In this document: positions 42,049-53,138 of the stretch, in pieces
Position numbering within the stretch: position 1 is the stretch's first letter
How the letters are laid out: every line of letters begins with the position of its first letter
NCBI RefSeq assembly: GCF_001640805.2
Contig: NC_066843.1
Coordinates: 22,387,742-22,451,741 of the forward strand
Direction of reading: 5' to 3'
Source of the DNA: Lates calcarifer
Lineage: Eukaryota > Chordata > Actinopteri > Centropomidae
DNA: 64,000 nt
Program-made: the position numbers and the translations under genes
The notes under the pieces: model-generated
Database searches by the model: none
What the model saw: the letters and a program-made list of their open reading frames with translations, nothing else
Told to the model about the DNA's origin: nothing

Positions 42049-42158
42049 CTTAGAGGGCATTGCAAAACACCCCGGTCCCTCATCACCCCCCAGCCAGAGA
42101 TTGCTCCAGCAGTTGGAGGAAGATTTGGAGAACAAACTCATACGGACCAGTAACCCAG
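42049..42158 (+). other. Unassigned exon-like segment
   Basis: An AG acceptor after a T-rich tract (GTACTTGTTTTTAG) is followed by 36 open codons, including QRLLQQLEEDLENKLIR, a short amphipathic charged stretch. It ends at CCCAG followed by GTGGCA, a weak donor. I do not recognise the protein. It could be an exon of an unannotated gene, an alternative 3' exon of carm1, part of a retroelement, or chance. Confidence 0.2.
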
Positions 42159-42578
42159 GTGGCAGACCACTAGCTGCTGGGGTGAGAAAAACTGTGCTGT
42201 CTTGGCAGCATCCTAGTTCACATCCTTGTTTTCTTCTCCTGCTTTTCCTCCCAGTGTCCTTTGAGGTTGTGAGACTGTCGCAAAGAGACTTCATTGTCAA
42301 GGCATGGGAGACTGGGTCGTCCGCCCGCCTCCCTCCTCGTCTGTTCACTGTCTGACCGCCAGAATATAATGCCCAACACACCTGACACCCTCATCCCCTT
42401 TTATTAGTCAAGGAGGGAAAGACTGACACATGTATGCATTGCTTCCAGTGTCGTAACTACTGGACTTGGTTCATTTGGAATTTATGAGTTAGCAAGTTTT
42501 CTGAGAGCTGAGAAAAAATGTCTTTGTAGGATTAACTTTTTTGTTGTCTTTAATTTGTTTTTGTTGTTTTTTTTCTGT

Positions 42579-42588
42579 CACACACACG

Positions 42589-42619
<31 letters not shown>

Positions 42620-42622
42620 AAA
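42579..42622. repeat. (CA)n microsatellite
   Basis: Slightly interrupted CA repeat of about 44 bases preceded by a T-rich run, in the intergenic stretch after carm1. Confidence 0.9.
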
Positions 42623-43941
42623 ACAATTTAAAAAGAGCAAATTAAATGTGGTGGAGATGTTCCAAAACCCATCCTGGAATCAGGTGATGTAGTACTTTAT
42701 TTGTCCCCTCTAGTTTGTGAAATAGACTGTGGACACATCAGATGTTTACCATGCGGTAGCCTATAGCCATCGTGTCCCTTTTGTCATGGAATCATTGCTC
42801 TGTGTAGTCTATAGTGGCATCCACTTTTATCATGGAAAAGTGTATTAGGAAGAAGACTGTATATCATGTTCTGTTATCTCTGTGTTGTCGAAGCAGTAAT
42901 AACACCTTTCTCACTGTCTTACATTGACTCTTCTGCTCCAGACCTGGCCAGAGAAAGTCTGTCCTGAATACTGTGGTGAGCATTTATTTCTGTCCAGACC
43001 ATAGGATTTCTGTAGCAGTTGCAATTCTTGGGTCCTAATTGAATTCAATGTTAGCCTTTATGTTGTGCAGTAAGCACTTTGCTATATTAGTTGCTGAGGG
43101 CTTCGACTCAACACCAACTCAACTTTTGATATAGCAGAGTAAACAGCTCTAACCTTTTCAATTATAAGCCATCAATGATGCACTAACAAGTGGAAACTAC
43201 TAATATCCAAGTAAGATATATTGGACCAGTTGGACGGGAGTTGGGACTAGTAATAGAATTGTAACCATTGGTAATACTCTATAATACAAGTTCTCAGGGC
43301 TTGCTTTTCAATCTCATCTTGTAGAGTTTAAGCAGTTATACATTTCACCCCAAAAGATGGCGTCTGTATGGATGGGAACAGACCATGAGAATTGTCCATT
43401 TTCTCTACTGGAGCTGTGCTGATCAGCTCTATCAGTGTTGCTTGATTACAGAAATAGTTGAAGGCGTCAGAGTTTAACTAGCTGCCACACCCCCACTCAG
43501 TCTCCTCCTGCTCTGTCTGATCACCTATGCTGTTTTAATGCAGCTGAATTCAGAATATAGTTGTTCTCATTTACATATTTTTCTGTTTCTATTGCTTGAA
43601 AAAGTATGAAAGAGTGATTTAATCACAGCCAACAGTCATTCCTAAGCTGGCTGCAGTTATAAAAACCTTACTTTATAATGATAACATCATCTGACAAGCA
43701 ACATACAGTGGCTTCAGAAAGTATAGAGCATTGCCCTTCCTGCCTGTCTGCATTCAACAGCCCACAATGACAAAGTGAAAATATATTTTATATAAAAAAT
43801 CAGAGCCTTAGGGGGGAAATGTACTTTGCAGAATCCCCGTTGGCTCTTTTTGGGTAAATCTCTACAAGCCTTGCACACTTGGATTTGGACAGTTCTTCCT
43901 GATCGGATCCTCTAAAGCTCCATCAGATTGGATGGGAAATA

Positions 43942-45300
43942 CAACCCCTGGCAAAAATTATGGAATCACCAGTCTCGGAGGATGTTCATTCAGTTGTTTA
44001 AATTTGTAGAAAAAAAGCAGATCACAGACATGACACAAAACTAAAGTCATTTCAAATGGCAACTTTCTGGCTTTAAGAAACACTAAAAGAAATCAAGAAA
44101 AAAAGATGTGTTAGTCAGTAACAGTTACTTTTTTAGACCAAGCAGAAGGAAAAAATTATGGAATCACTCAATTCTGAGGAAAAAATTATGGAATCACCCT
44201 GTAAATTTCCATTCCCCAAACTAACACCTGCATCAGATTAGATCTGCTCGTCAGTCTGCAATAAAACAGGAGTGATCACACCTTGGAGAGCTGTTGCCTA
44301 GTACCAAGTGGACTGACATGAATCATGGCTCCAACACGAGAGATGTCAATCGAAACTAAAGAGAGGATTATCAAACTTCTTAAAGAAGGTAAATCATCAC
44401 GCAGTGTTGCAAAAGATGTTGGTTGTTCACAGTCAGCTGTGCCTAAAATCTGGACCAAGTACAAACAACATGGGAAGGTTGTTAAAGGCAGACCAAGGAA
44501 GACATCAAAGCGTCAAGACAGAAAACTCAAAGCAATATGTCTTGACAACAGAAAATGCACAGCAAAACAAATGAGGAACAAATGGGAGGAAACTGGAGTC
44601 AACGTCTGTGACCGAACTGTAAGAAACTGCCTAAAGGAAATGGGATTTACATAGAGGAAAACTAAACGAAAGCCATCATTAACACCTAAACAGAAAAAAA
44701 CAAGGTTACAATGGGCTAAGGAAAAGCAATCATGGACTGTGAATGAATGAATGAAAGTCATATTCAGATGATGAAATCATTTTTCAGGATGACAATGCAT
44801 CTTGCCATAGAGGAAAAACTGTGAATACATTCCTTGAAAAAAGACACATAAGGTCAATGTCATGGCCTGCAAATAGTCCAGATCTCAATCCAACTGAAAA
44901 TCTGTGGTGGAAGTTGAAGAAAATGGTCCATGACAAGGCTCCAACCTGCAAAGCTGATCTGGCAAAAGCAATCAGAGAAAGTTGCCTCTGAGACTTCGAG
45001 CTGTTATAAAAGCCAGAGGTGGTGCAACAAAGTACTAGTGGTGTGTTGAAGTGTTCTTTTGTTGTTGTTTTTTTTTTCCTGATTCCATAATTTTTTCCTT
45101 CTGCTTGGTCTAAAAAAAGTAACTGTTACTAACACATCTTTTTTTCTTGATTTCTTTTAGTGTTTCTTAAATCCAGAAAGTTGCCATTTGAAATGACTTT
45201 AGTTTTGTGTCATGTCTGTGATCTGCTTTTTTTCTACAAATTTAAACAACTGAATGAACATCCTCCGAGACTGGTGATTCCATAATTTTTGCCAGGGGTG
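43942..45300 (+). mobile_element. Tc1-like transposon with about 215-bp inverted repeats, inactive
   Basis: The left end (43942-44156) and right end (45080-45300) are long inverted repeats starting CCCCTGGCAAAAATTATGGA. A transposase frame opens at 44325: MAPTREMSIETKERIIKLL, a helix-turn-helix (SVAKDVGCSQSAVPKIW), the GRPRKTS hook and a second DNA-binding domain, until a stop at 44652. The catalytic domain follows only in fragments (FQDDNAS-like near 44787, LNPTENLWWKLKK near 44886) with stops and a deletion around 44750. It is therefore defective but recent enough to keep near-perfect ends. Confidence 0.85.
44325..44654 (+). pseudogene. Tc1-like transposase, N-terminal part (truncated)
   Basis: 109 residues with the paired-like DNA-binding domain of a Tc1 transposase and a GRPRKTS AT-hook-like motif. 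The frame stops at a TAG where family members usually have an aromatic codon (GFTxRKTKRKP). The DDE catalytic domain is present downstream only as broken pieces. It is the coding relic of the element at 43942-45300. Confidence 0.8.
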
Positions 45301-45784
45301 AACTGGTGAACTGCCATCTTCAGGTCTCCTCAAAGATGTTCTATGGAGTTTAAGTTTGGGCCACTCAAGGGTAAGCAGGCATTGTCTTGGCTGTATGCTT
45401 TTGGTCAATTGAGCATAAGGCTTCCCAGAATGATCAGAGAGAGAAAATGTTTATATTGGCTATCTAATGAGGGCACATTTTACTACATTCCTATGTTTTG
45501 ATTAATTAATGCGCATGAGATAAGTTTATATACAGAGAGCCATTTCAACAGATTTTTCTACCTGAGGCATTTGGTACGCAGCACCTAGGCTACTTATAAT
45601 ATCAATGTTAAGTTGATCATTAGCTAGCAAGGCAGCATGAATTACAATAACTACATTGATTAAATAGCCATTTATTAGTCATTAATAAGAGTCTAGATCA
45701 GTCTGGAAACTGGGCCACACTGTTTTACCTGAGCATCTATACCTCGCTAAACTGCTGCGGCTGGCATGCAGATATACTGGCTTT

Positions 45785-46312
45785 CACATTATGTTCTGTT
45801 AACTCACTGACATAAATATAACCTTAGCTCTCCTTCACCTGAAGAGCAGCAGGTATGCACACTGGTTGGCACGGGCTTCAGGGCTCTTGCACCGGGCGTC
45901 AGGAAGCACTGAAAAGCCCATGCTTCACTTCTTAAGATGAAGGAAAGCCTGACATGTTACAAAGCTGCATGTGAGCTACAGCATGATAAACACACACACA
46001 CACAACTGTTTGTCACAACTGCAACAACCTGTTCTGCTTTCCCTCATCTAAAAATGAGGGGCACTGGCTGTTCAGTGCCAGCCTGTGAGCATACCTGCTG
46101 CTCTTCAGGTGAAGGAGAGACAGATTATGTATATTTTATGTCAAAGAGTTAACAGAATGCCCTGTGATGGACTGGCGATCTGTCCAGTGTGTACTCCGCC
46201 TTTCACCCGATGTCAAGTGGGACAGGCTCCAGCCCCCCGCGATCCTTAAGGATAAGCGGTAATGGATGAATGAATGAATGAATGAATGAGTGAGTTAACA
46301 GAACATAGTATT
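45785..46312. mobile_element. Foldback MITE interrupted by a LINE tail
   Basis: Left arm 45792-45858 (TTCTGTTAACTC... ending CAGCAGGTATGC) pairs with the right arm 46090-46160; the inner 29 bases are perfectly complementary. The outer right arm recurs at 46288-46312 after the insertion at 46157-46287. The loop holds a short CA repeat and no ORF. It lies in the gap between carm1 and yipf2. Confidence 0.7.
46157..46287 (+). repeat. L2-type LINE 3' tail with (GAAT)n end, inserted in a MITE
   Basis: Begins TGCCCTGTGATGGACTGGCG, contains GGATAAGCGGTAATGG and ends in a GAAT repeat (46267-46288). The target sequence GAGTTAACAGAA appears on both sides (about 46146-46157 and 46292-46303), a 12-bp target-site duplication, so this is a 5'-truncated retrotransposition event. 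Confidence 0.7.
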
Positions 46313-46589
46313 CAGTTTCCCATGCACTCTCTCACTCTTTCTCTTGACAGGGGTTCTGCCCAATCACACACACACACACACAGTTTTCTGAAATGTAGTG
46401 TTTTCTGAAATGTTGTAGTGTTTTGACCTTCAGGGCCACTGTACTTTATTAATTCAGGGCGTGTTCATTTGACTTGGTTCAGGCCAAATTTTTTGATTTA
46501 TTCTCCATTAATGGCATCAGACAGCATTCTTACTATTATATCAGTCATCATTGCAAAGGTATGAGGGATTTTTTTTGTAACAATTTGCA

Positions 46590-47480
46590 GTACCTAAAGT
46601 AAGTGTTTGGACAGTTACACATTTTTTGGCATTCAATTTTGAACAAAATAATTGATCAGAATGCTAAGTCTTTAATTTGAGTGGGTTTACATTGATATTG
46701 ACAGATCTGTGTCAGAGATATAACCCTTTTAACTCATAGTGCCCAAATGTCAAGGGTTCAGAAGTAATTGGACACACATCTACCAAATGGTTCTCGGGCA
46801 GCTATGTTAGTTCATGCACAGAAGAGCTCACACATGGGTCAGAGTTGAGATGCCATTTAGACTGTGACGATAGTGTCTGTCAATATGAGGAGTAAAGAGG
46901 TGACCATGCAGGTGAAGCACATAATAGTGAGAGAAAGTGGTTAGTTTACCACAATCAACAGTTGGGTACATCCCAAAAGAACATGTGCACAGGAAAACTA
47001 GAAAATGGCAAACAACCAAGGAGCAAGTCAGCAAGTCAAGAATGCTCTCCAGGATCTATGTCCACATGTGTCTTGGTCAGCTATCAACAGAAGACCTCAT
47101 GACTTAAGTCTCAAAAATAAACCACTAGAGTTCTGGAACAAAGGCCTACAGACTGATGAAACAAAAAAGTAATTCCCTACTAGAAGGGTGGATGGAGAAA
47201 AGCATGGAGAAAGAAAGGAACAGCTCATGACCCAAAGCATTTCTGTTGAATGTGGTGGCTCAGTTATGGCTTGGCCATGAAGGGCTGCCAATAGGACTGG
47301 CCCACTGGCATTTGATGCAAAGGATTGTCTGCAAAAGGTTAAATATAATAATTTTGTTTGACTTCATGTGTATCTGTCCAATCACTTTTGAGTCCATAAA
47401 CTTTGGGCATGATGTGTTAAAAGGAGTATATCTCCCTCAGTTCTTTTAATGCTGTTGTAAACCAGCACAAATTAAAGCAG
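46590..47480 (+). mobile_element. Degenerate Tc1-like transposon
   Basis: Starts near TACCTAAAGTAAGTGTTTGG and ends near CCAATCACTTTTGAGTCC, with CAGAAGTAATTGGACACAC inside, typical of a teleost Tc1 family with ends about unattended growth of TTTGG... motifs. The + strand contains transposase-like fragments (SARIYVHMCLGQLSTEDL-like near 47045, LGHEGLPIG near 47270) with many breaks. No intact ORF. Confidence 0.5.
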
Positions 47481-49489
47481 AGACTTGGCACTTTAATGTA
47501 GATTGAATATGCTGAAGTACAGAGCAACAAGAACAGAAAGCCACAATGATGTGTCTATGTGTGTGCACTCACTCTGTTTTTAAGCCCTATTCAGACTGGA
47601 TTTATTTCTCTAGGGGAGTTCTGTCCATTTTAACATTATCAATGCTGGTCAGTGACTTTAATTCAGCCCATTGGCAGCTTTTCACCCCCACCCAACTAAT
47701 AATTACAACAATGACCTCCTGTTCCTCTGTGAACTAACTGGTGCCCTAGCACTTTATATCAGTGCATTTAAAATGGATCTCTTGAGTTTTTCTGAGGGGA
47801 AAGCTACTTGTCTTTTAATCATCTCCGTGTGAAATTTTACTATTGTGTGTAAATGGAAGAAGTCAAAACATTTCTGGCTGATCTATAGACATAAGTAGTT
47901 AAGATCAACATACAGGCCTATTTGGAACTCTGTCTATTCTGTTTTGGCTTTGTCCTGCATATTGTCTGTTTATTACAGACCAGGTCCTGTGATTTATCAT
48001 GAGTTTAGTTATCACTCTGAATATTTTATTCCCCACCACCCTTTGTACCCCATCTGATTGGAGCTTAAGACAAACACAGTGATGTACACATACATACAGT
48101 TCATGCTAACAAAGAGCCGCATTATACAAAATGTTGGCTCTATGCCATTGTTCCCCAAACATTTTTGTTTGTGACTTCTTAATACAAAGCCATGTCCACT
48201 TACTAAGACTCAGTCATCTCAGATTGAGTGGTCAGTGAGCTCTGAACAGTATAATCAGAGTGGTTTTCAAATCTCAGGCATGAGAGAGAAAAGGCATGAA
48301 GGAGGCAAGCAAAGCAAAGAGTGGAGTAAAAATAATAAACATGATTTTATGTAGCAATTTAAAAAAAATGATCTGCCAGATCATTTCTACCAGTAACGAT
48401 GAAGTCTCACTGCCCACAGTCAGGGTCCTGAACTTAAGGATGTGAACCACTGTGGTAGGCAATATATATTAGCTAATATAACTTGCCCAAAACAGTCAGG
48501 AGTCAGTCTGTTGAAATACACCACTGAAACATAAGCTGATGAAATAATGCTGTAACATTTAAATCATCCCAAAGCATCCATCCACACTTGGACTTGTTTT
48601 TCAGTCAACTCTAAACGTACATCCTGTAGTTTGCACCATGCTGATAACTCAACTGTTCCTCATAAAATTATGCCTGACATACACAGAAAAAAATGTCTAT
48701 ATAAATAATGTCTATGTTATAATGACCCATATTATAATAGCTAATCATCCACTCATGAACAAGTGGAGGGGACAGGGATCACACTAGCTAAGTTACTAAT
48801 GTTGACGAATAAGGCCAGCGACTCATATTTTGATTATTGTCAAAAAAATACCATGAAAAGACAATGAATGAATCTATCCTACTGACAGGTATTGTTAGAC
48901 TGTGCCATAAAGCCAAAGAGTCCAAAAGCTGTTAAAAAAAAACAAATCAGTGAGCCTCTGTTTTGCTGAGTGATGTTTCCTCATTACAAAAAATATGGGC
49001 TGTGTTTATTTAGAAACAGCTTCACAGTTAATAATAGCAATGACTCTCACAGTCTCTGGAAAAGGAGTTTTAGTAAGACACTGTTCACTATGCATGCTCT
49101 GGAATATCTCACTCATTGATCACTTTATTTGGAACACCATACTAATATTGGGCAGGCCCTGCAGTCCTGTGGATGCTTTACAAACCCTGAACGTCCTGCA
49201 GCCAACATGAATTGACAAGCATGATTTACATCTGTCATCAACAAGGACATGAACAAGACCTACACACAGTCACATAATATTGAACTGTACTTCATTCATT
49301 TAACTGATAGAATACACAGTTTGTTAAATGATCTGCTGTTCTGCTGGCTCTCAAATTAACAGCATGCTGAGACACCAAAAGTTATATGTGATAACGTCAT
49401 TGCTCCATCACAGTTAATCAGTTTTAACCAACAGGAAATTTTCTTATGGCTAACAGTCTGTGTAGGTTCTCAGTCATGTAGTTCATGGT

Positions 49490-49800
49490 AGTCTTGTGTG
49501 CTAGAGTTGAAGGCAGCCGGGTACTTTTTTAAGGGTTCCTAGAAGACGTTTCACCTCTCATCCAAAAGGCTTCTTCACTTCTTAAATCTGTGGGGGAGTC
49601 TCAGGTATTTAACCTTTGCTGTTTGCCACCTTGGAGGTGGTTATAAGAGTCGTTGACCCACCCTGCCATCATGTGAGTCGTTAGGGTCACATGGGTCAGG
49701 TGTCAATGTCAATGTCAAAGCCATCTGTGAAGGGATTTGAAGATTGTGTTGTAGGTGGCTGATAGTTGATGTCGTAATCCACCACTGTCCTCTCTATCTA
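49490..49800. repeat. Retroelement-like fragment
   Basis: Contains AAGACGTTTCACCTCTCATC followed by CAAAAGGCTTCTTCA, a sequence commonly found in teleost Penelope-like or related retroelement copies, then CCACCTTGGAGGTGG. No frame is open. The class assignment is from memory of similar repeats and is tentative. Confidence 0.35.
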
Positions 49801-50532
49801 AAATGTGGACACTTTCACCTTTCAAAGCTCAGGTGAAATGGGCCTGTAAGCGGGTCAAATTCAATCTTTCAAATATCAGGTTCATTTGGAGATTTATAGA
49901 GGTGGTTAAGATGTGTATGTAGTTTATGTCCATTTCACAGATGTTTAACAACCTGGTTACAGGCTAGCACCACTTCTTTAAAACAATGACTGTCTTTGTA
50001 TAAACAGACCTTAAGTAGACACCAGCCAATTTACAACATGCATACTGTGTACTTTTTTTGGCCAGTAATGTCCAATAATATTTATATACCTACCGTAAGT
50101 CTGGGAACTTTTAAAAAACAATTTGAGAACTACAGCTTCTGGTATTGAAACAAACTTATTCTTTTTCATCTGACAAGGTGAAAACTGCCTTTTCTGGTGC
50201 TATTTTTATTGGAATAGATGCAAGACAACAAAATGAAAACAAAACGTTCTATGGAACAGTAAATTCAGTTTTATTTTCATCTTGTTTTCTGGTTTTCACT
50301 CTAACATCAATCATGTGGAAAATAAAAGGTAAGGGAAAAACTGGGTCTTCATCCTTTATACAGACACACCATCAGTCTACTTTTAGGTATTATGTAAATG
50401 CCACATTCATTCACAGTGTGAATGTAATAATAACGTCAGATAATAAGTATTTAAAATATGTTACTGTCTATGTGTAATCTAACAGAATCCATTACAAAAG
50501 GGCCTGTATTCTGTAATCTGTTGTGAAATATA

Positions 50533-51025
50533 CAGCTCTGGAAAAAATTAAGAGACCACTTCAAATTTTTCTGAAATCAGCATCTCTACATGTTTGACAG
50601 CCATTCCATTCTAGTGTCTGTTGAATTCCAACACAAGCACACCTCATTCTCCTTAATGAGGTATTGATTAGGTCAACACCTGAACCAAATCTTGTTTAAA
50701 AAGGAAAAGTATAAAAACCACTGCTGTGGTCATCACTATCCTCCTGCAATAGGACCAGCTGGATGGCAAAAACAGTGCTAGTAGTACCTCAAAGTAATTG
50801 GAATAAAAAATAACTACTGACCATGCAAGAGTTGAAAAGAAAGTTTTGAGTAAGGAAAGAAGGTTCAATTCTGGCTTTACTGGCAGAGGATACAGTGAGC
50901 GTCAGTTGCTTCCATCCTTAAAAGTTGATTGAAAGAAAAATGTTTATTTTACTCAAACACATACCTAGAAATAGTAAAAACTGATCATTTTGCAGTGGTG
51001 TCTTAATTTTGCACTGTTGTTATCG
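50533..51025 (+). mobile_element. Internally deleted Tc1-like element
   Basis: The left end CAGCTCTGGAAAAAATTAAG with GAGACCACTTC, preceded by TA, is a typical Tc1-family terminus. A transposase-like piece lies near 50819 (ACCATGCAAGAGTTGAAAAG). The right part near 50989 (TTTTGCAGTGGTGTCTTAAT) mirrors the left end imperfectly. Non-coding remnant. Confidence 0.6.
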
Positions 51026-51394
51026 ATAGCTGTGAGTGTAGTTACCAAAATGGATGAAATATGGGATGAATAACTGTTAGCAATTACAGACCAGTAATAA
51101 CAACAACAAAAAAAAAGCATCATAGTGTGGAATAAATAGTCATATGTACTTAACTTTTTAAACATTAAATGAAAATAATCTATGCAAATAATGCAACTGA
51201 AGTCATTTTGTAAATGTAGTTTAAAGGAGTTGTAAGATTTTTTGTTTGTTTGTTTAAAATGTAAGTTTTGATATTATCTCAAAGACATCTATGTATTAGA
51301 TAGCTGCTGCTGCTGTTGTTATTTTTATCACCAATACACTTGTGGGTATTATTTTTGTCATCATAACAACAACGCTCAAGTACAACAGTGTATA

Positions 51395-51655
51395 CAGCTG
51401 TTCTCTCTCCTGTCTTTCTTCTCTTTCCCTCCTTGCCTGTCTCAGTCTCTCTCCTCGGACCCAGCTGTCTGAGGTAGATGGCTGTCGAAGGTTTCTTCCT
51501 ATTAAGACGGAGTTTTTCATTTGGTCATGTTGGGAGCTGTTGGGTTTCTCTTCATAGTATTGTAAGGTCTCAACCTTACTCTGTAAATTCCTTGAGATAA
51601 TGTATGTTGTGATTTGGCACTGTACAAAAAAATTGTATTGAATTGTGTTGCAGAG
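51395..51655 (+). repeat. Teleost interspersed repeat 3' segment
   Basis: Contains GTCGAAGGTTTCTTCCTATT, GGTCTCAACCTTACTCTGTA and CCTTGAGATAATGTATGTTG and ends with an ATTGAATTG repeat. This is a very common fish repeat tail, probably LINE-derived. No coding capacity. Confidence 0.5.
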
Positions 51656-51972
51656 ATATCTACTAAAGTTAGCATGCTAACCAGCCGCAGTGAGTCACTG
51701 TAACATCCAGTCTGCCCTCAGTCCATGTCCAATACAAGAGGATGAATAATATGGACAAAAATATGTCATTAGAAACTGAATTTGAATAATTTCTTCTCTC
51801 CTTTCACCTAAATGCTCAAGGCAGATGGTACTCATTTATTGTTTTTTATCATCTTTAAAATACTTTATTGACCTGTAGTGGCAACTTTACATCATATTGT
51901 GTACCTGCATGAAGTTGTACTTAATAAATCTATATGACTTATTTTAAGCTACAGTTATTCCTTGATTATTGT

Positions 51973-53138
51973 CAGTGGTGGGCTGTCAGGGCCAGCAAGG
52001 TCTTCTCTGTTGGCACAATCTCTGAGTTATAATTTTATACTTTTTTCCCATTAATACTTTATGTATTAAATTGTTCTCCATAGTCTGTTCATCTCATAGC
52101 TTTCCTCTTGGTTAGGCTGCTTCCAACACAGTCTGTTTCTGTTAGAGTTTTTATCCAATCAGATCTCAGCCCTGTGTTGCCAAGTTAAAGGAAATCTGCC
52201 TTGAAGCCTTCAGAATCAACAGTGCAGGCTCCTGTAATTTAAAATTAACAGCAATGAAACTGTTGCCTTGCAGATCCTCCAACCAATCAGATTTTGGATT
52301 GGTGAGATCAGGGCCATCTAGGAGACATACAGTAACACCAACATTTCCATATGATTTGATTGGATGTCAGAGAGTGTACTGGTCAGAGCTAGCTAACCGC
52401 ATCTATAGCAACTAGCACAAGCTAAAATATGTCAGTATAGATTTAATAGCAGTTTTTTCGACCCACAGTGGCTGAAGGAGGAGGGAGAGTTCAGTGGCTC
52501 TGTTGTAGACCTTATCTGTGCATCTCAGTTCCAACAAGAAGTCCTTTTCTATCAGCATGGAGGCTGACGCTGAAAGTCGTATTTCTTGCTGAAGTTTTAA
52601 TTTGCTTTAGGGCTGAGAATGTCCACTCGACAGAAGCAGTTTTTAAAGTTTGTTTTACATTTTATTGTTTACGTCTTTGTCATTTTATGATGTTGTTTAT
52701 GATATTGATGCTTCTGCTGGAGATGATGTGTGTGGAGCAGCTGTGGACTGCAGTGTTTGGAGACCTATTGCATTGTGTTAACTGGGGGCGGCTGTGGCTC
52801 AGGAGGTAGAGCAGTACCACTAATCAGAAGGTCGGTGGTTCGATTCCCGGCTCCTCCAGTCTACATGCCGAAGTATCCTTGGGCAAGATACTGAATGTGT
52901 GTGAATGGGGTGAATGTGATCTGTAGTGTGAAGCACTTTGAGTGGTTGAAAAGACTAGAAAAGTGCTATATAAGTACAGTCCATTACTGGGTTTTTATAG
53001 CATTGCTCAGTAATGCCATTTATGCTGGCTACTACTGCACTTCTGTAAATTGTTGATGGTTTCTATTGTGGTGAGGGTGGATTAATTCAGGTAGGACACC
53101 AGTGAAGACCTAGGAGTGAAATGCTCAGCCCACCACTG
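51973..53138 (+). mobile_element. hAT-type element carrying a nested SINE
   Basis: The ends CAGTGGTGGGCTG (51973) and CAGCCCACCACTG (ending 53138) are exact inverted repeats of 13 bases. Inside, near 52468-52590, the + strand reads as a remnant of a hAT-type protein (QWLKEEGEFSGSVVDLICAS). A SINE at 52784-52986 interrupts the element. Flanking 8-mers do not match well, so the target duplication is not confirmed. Confidence 0.65.
52784..52986 (+). mobile_element. tRNA-derived SINE
   Basis: The head GGGGGCGGCTGTGGCTCAGG with GAGGTAGAGC is an RNA polymerase III A box; GGTTCGATTCC at 52837-52847 is a B box. The body has AGTATCCTTGGGCAAGATAC and the tail AGTGCTATATAAGTACAGTC. It is a SINE and not a functional tRNA gene: the spacing and the tail do not fit a cloverleaf. 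Confidence 0.8.

Larger units (their letters stand above)
43703..45430 (+). mobile_element. Older Tc1-type element split by a younger Tc1 insertion
   Basis: The left part (43703-43941) begins ACAGTGGCTTCAGAAAGTAT and runs to CCATCAGATTGGATGGGAAA. The right part (45301-45430) resumes with GCCATCTTCAGGTCTCC and GGGCCACTCAAGG. Joined, they read as the 5' portion of a well-known teleost Tc1 family. The younger element at 43942-45300 separates them. Confidence 0.6.

Noticed and set aside
52468..52809. 113-codon open frame as a new gene
   Set aside because: It lies inside the hAT element and overlaps transposon-derived sequence in another frame; nothing in it looks like a host protein.
52784..52860. 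tRNA gene suggested by A-box and B-box sequences
   Set aside because: The sequence continues into a SINE body and tail, and no cloverleaf with paired acceptor stem is visible.
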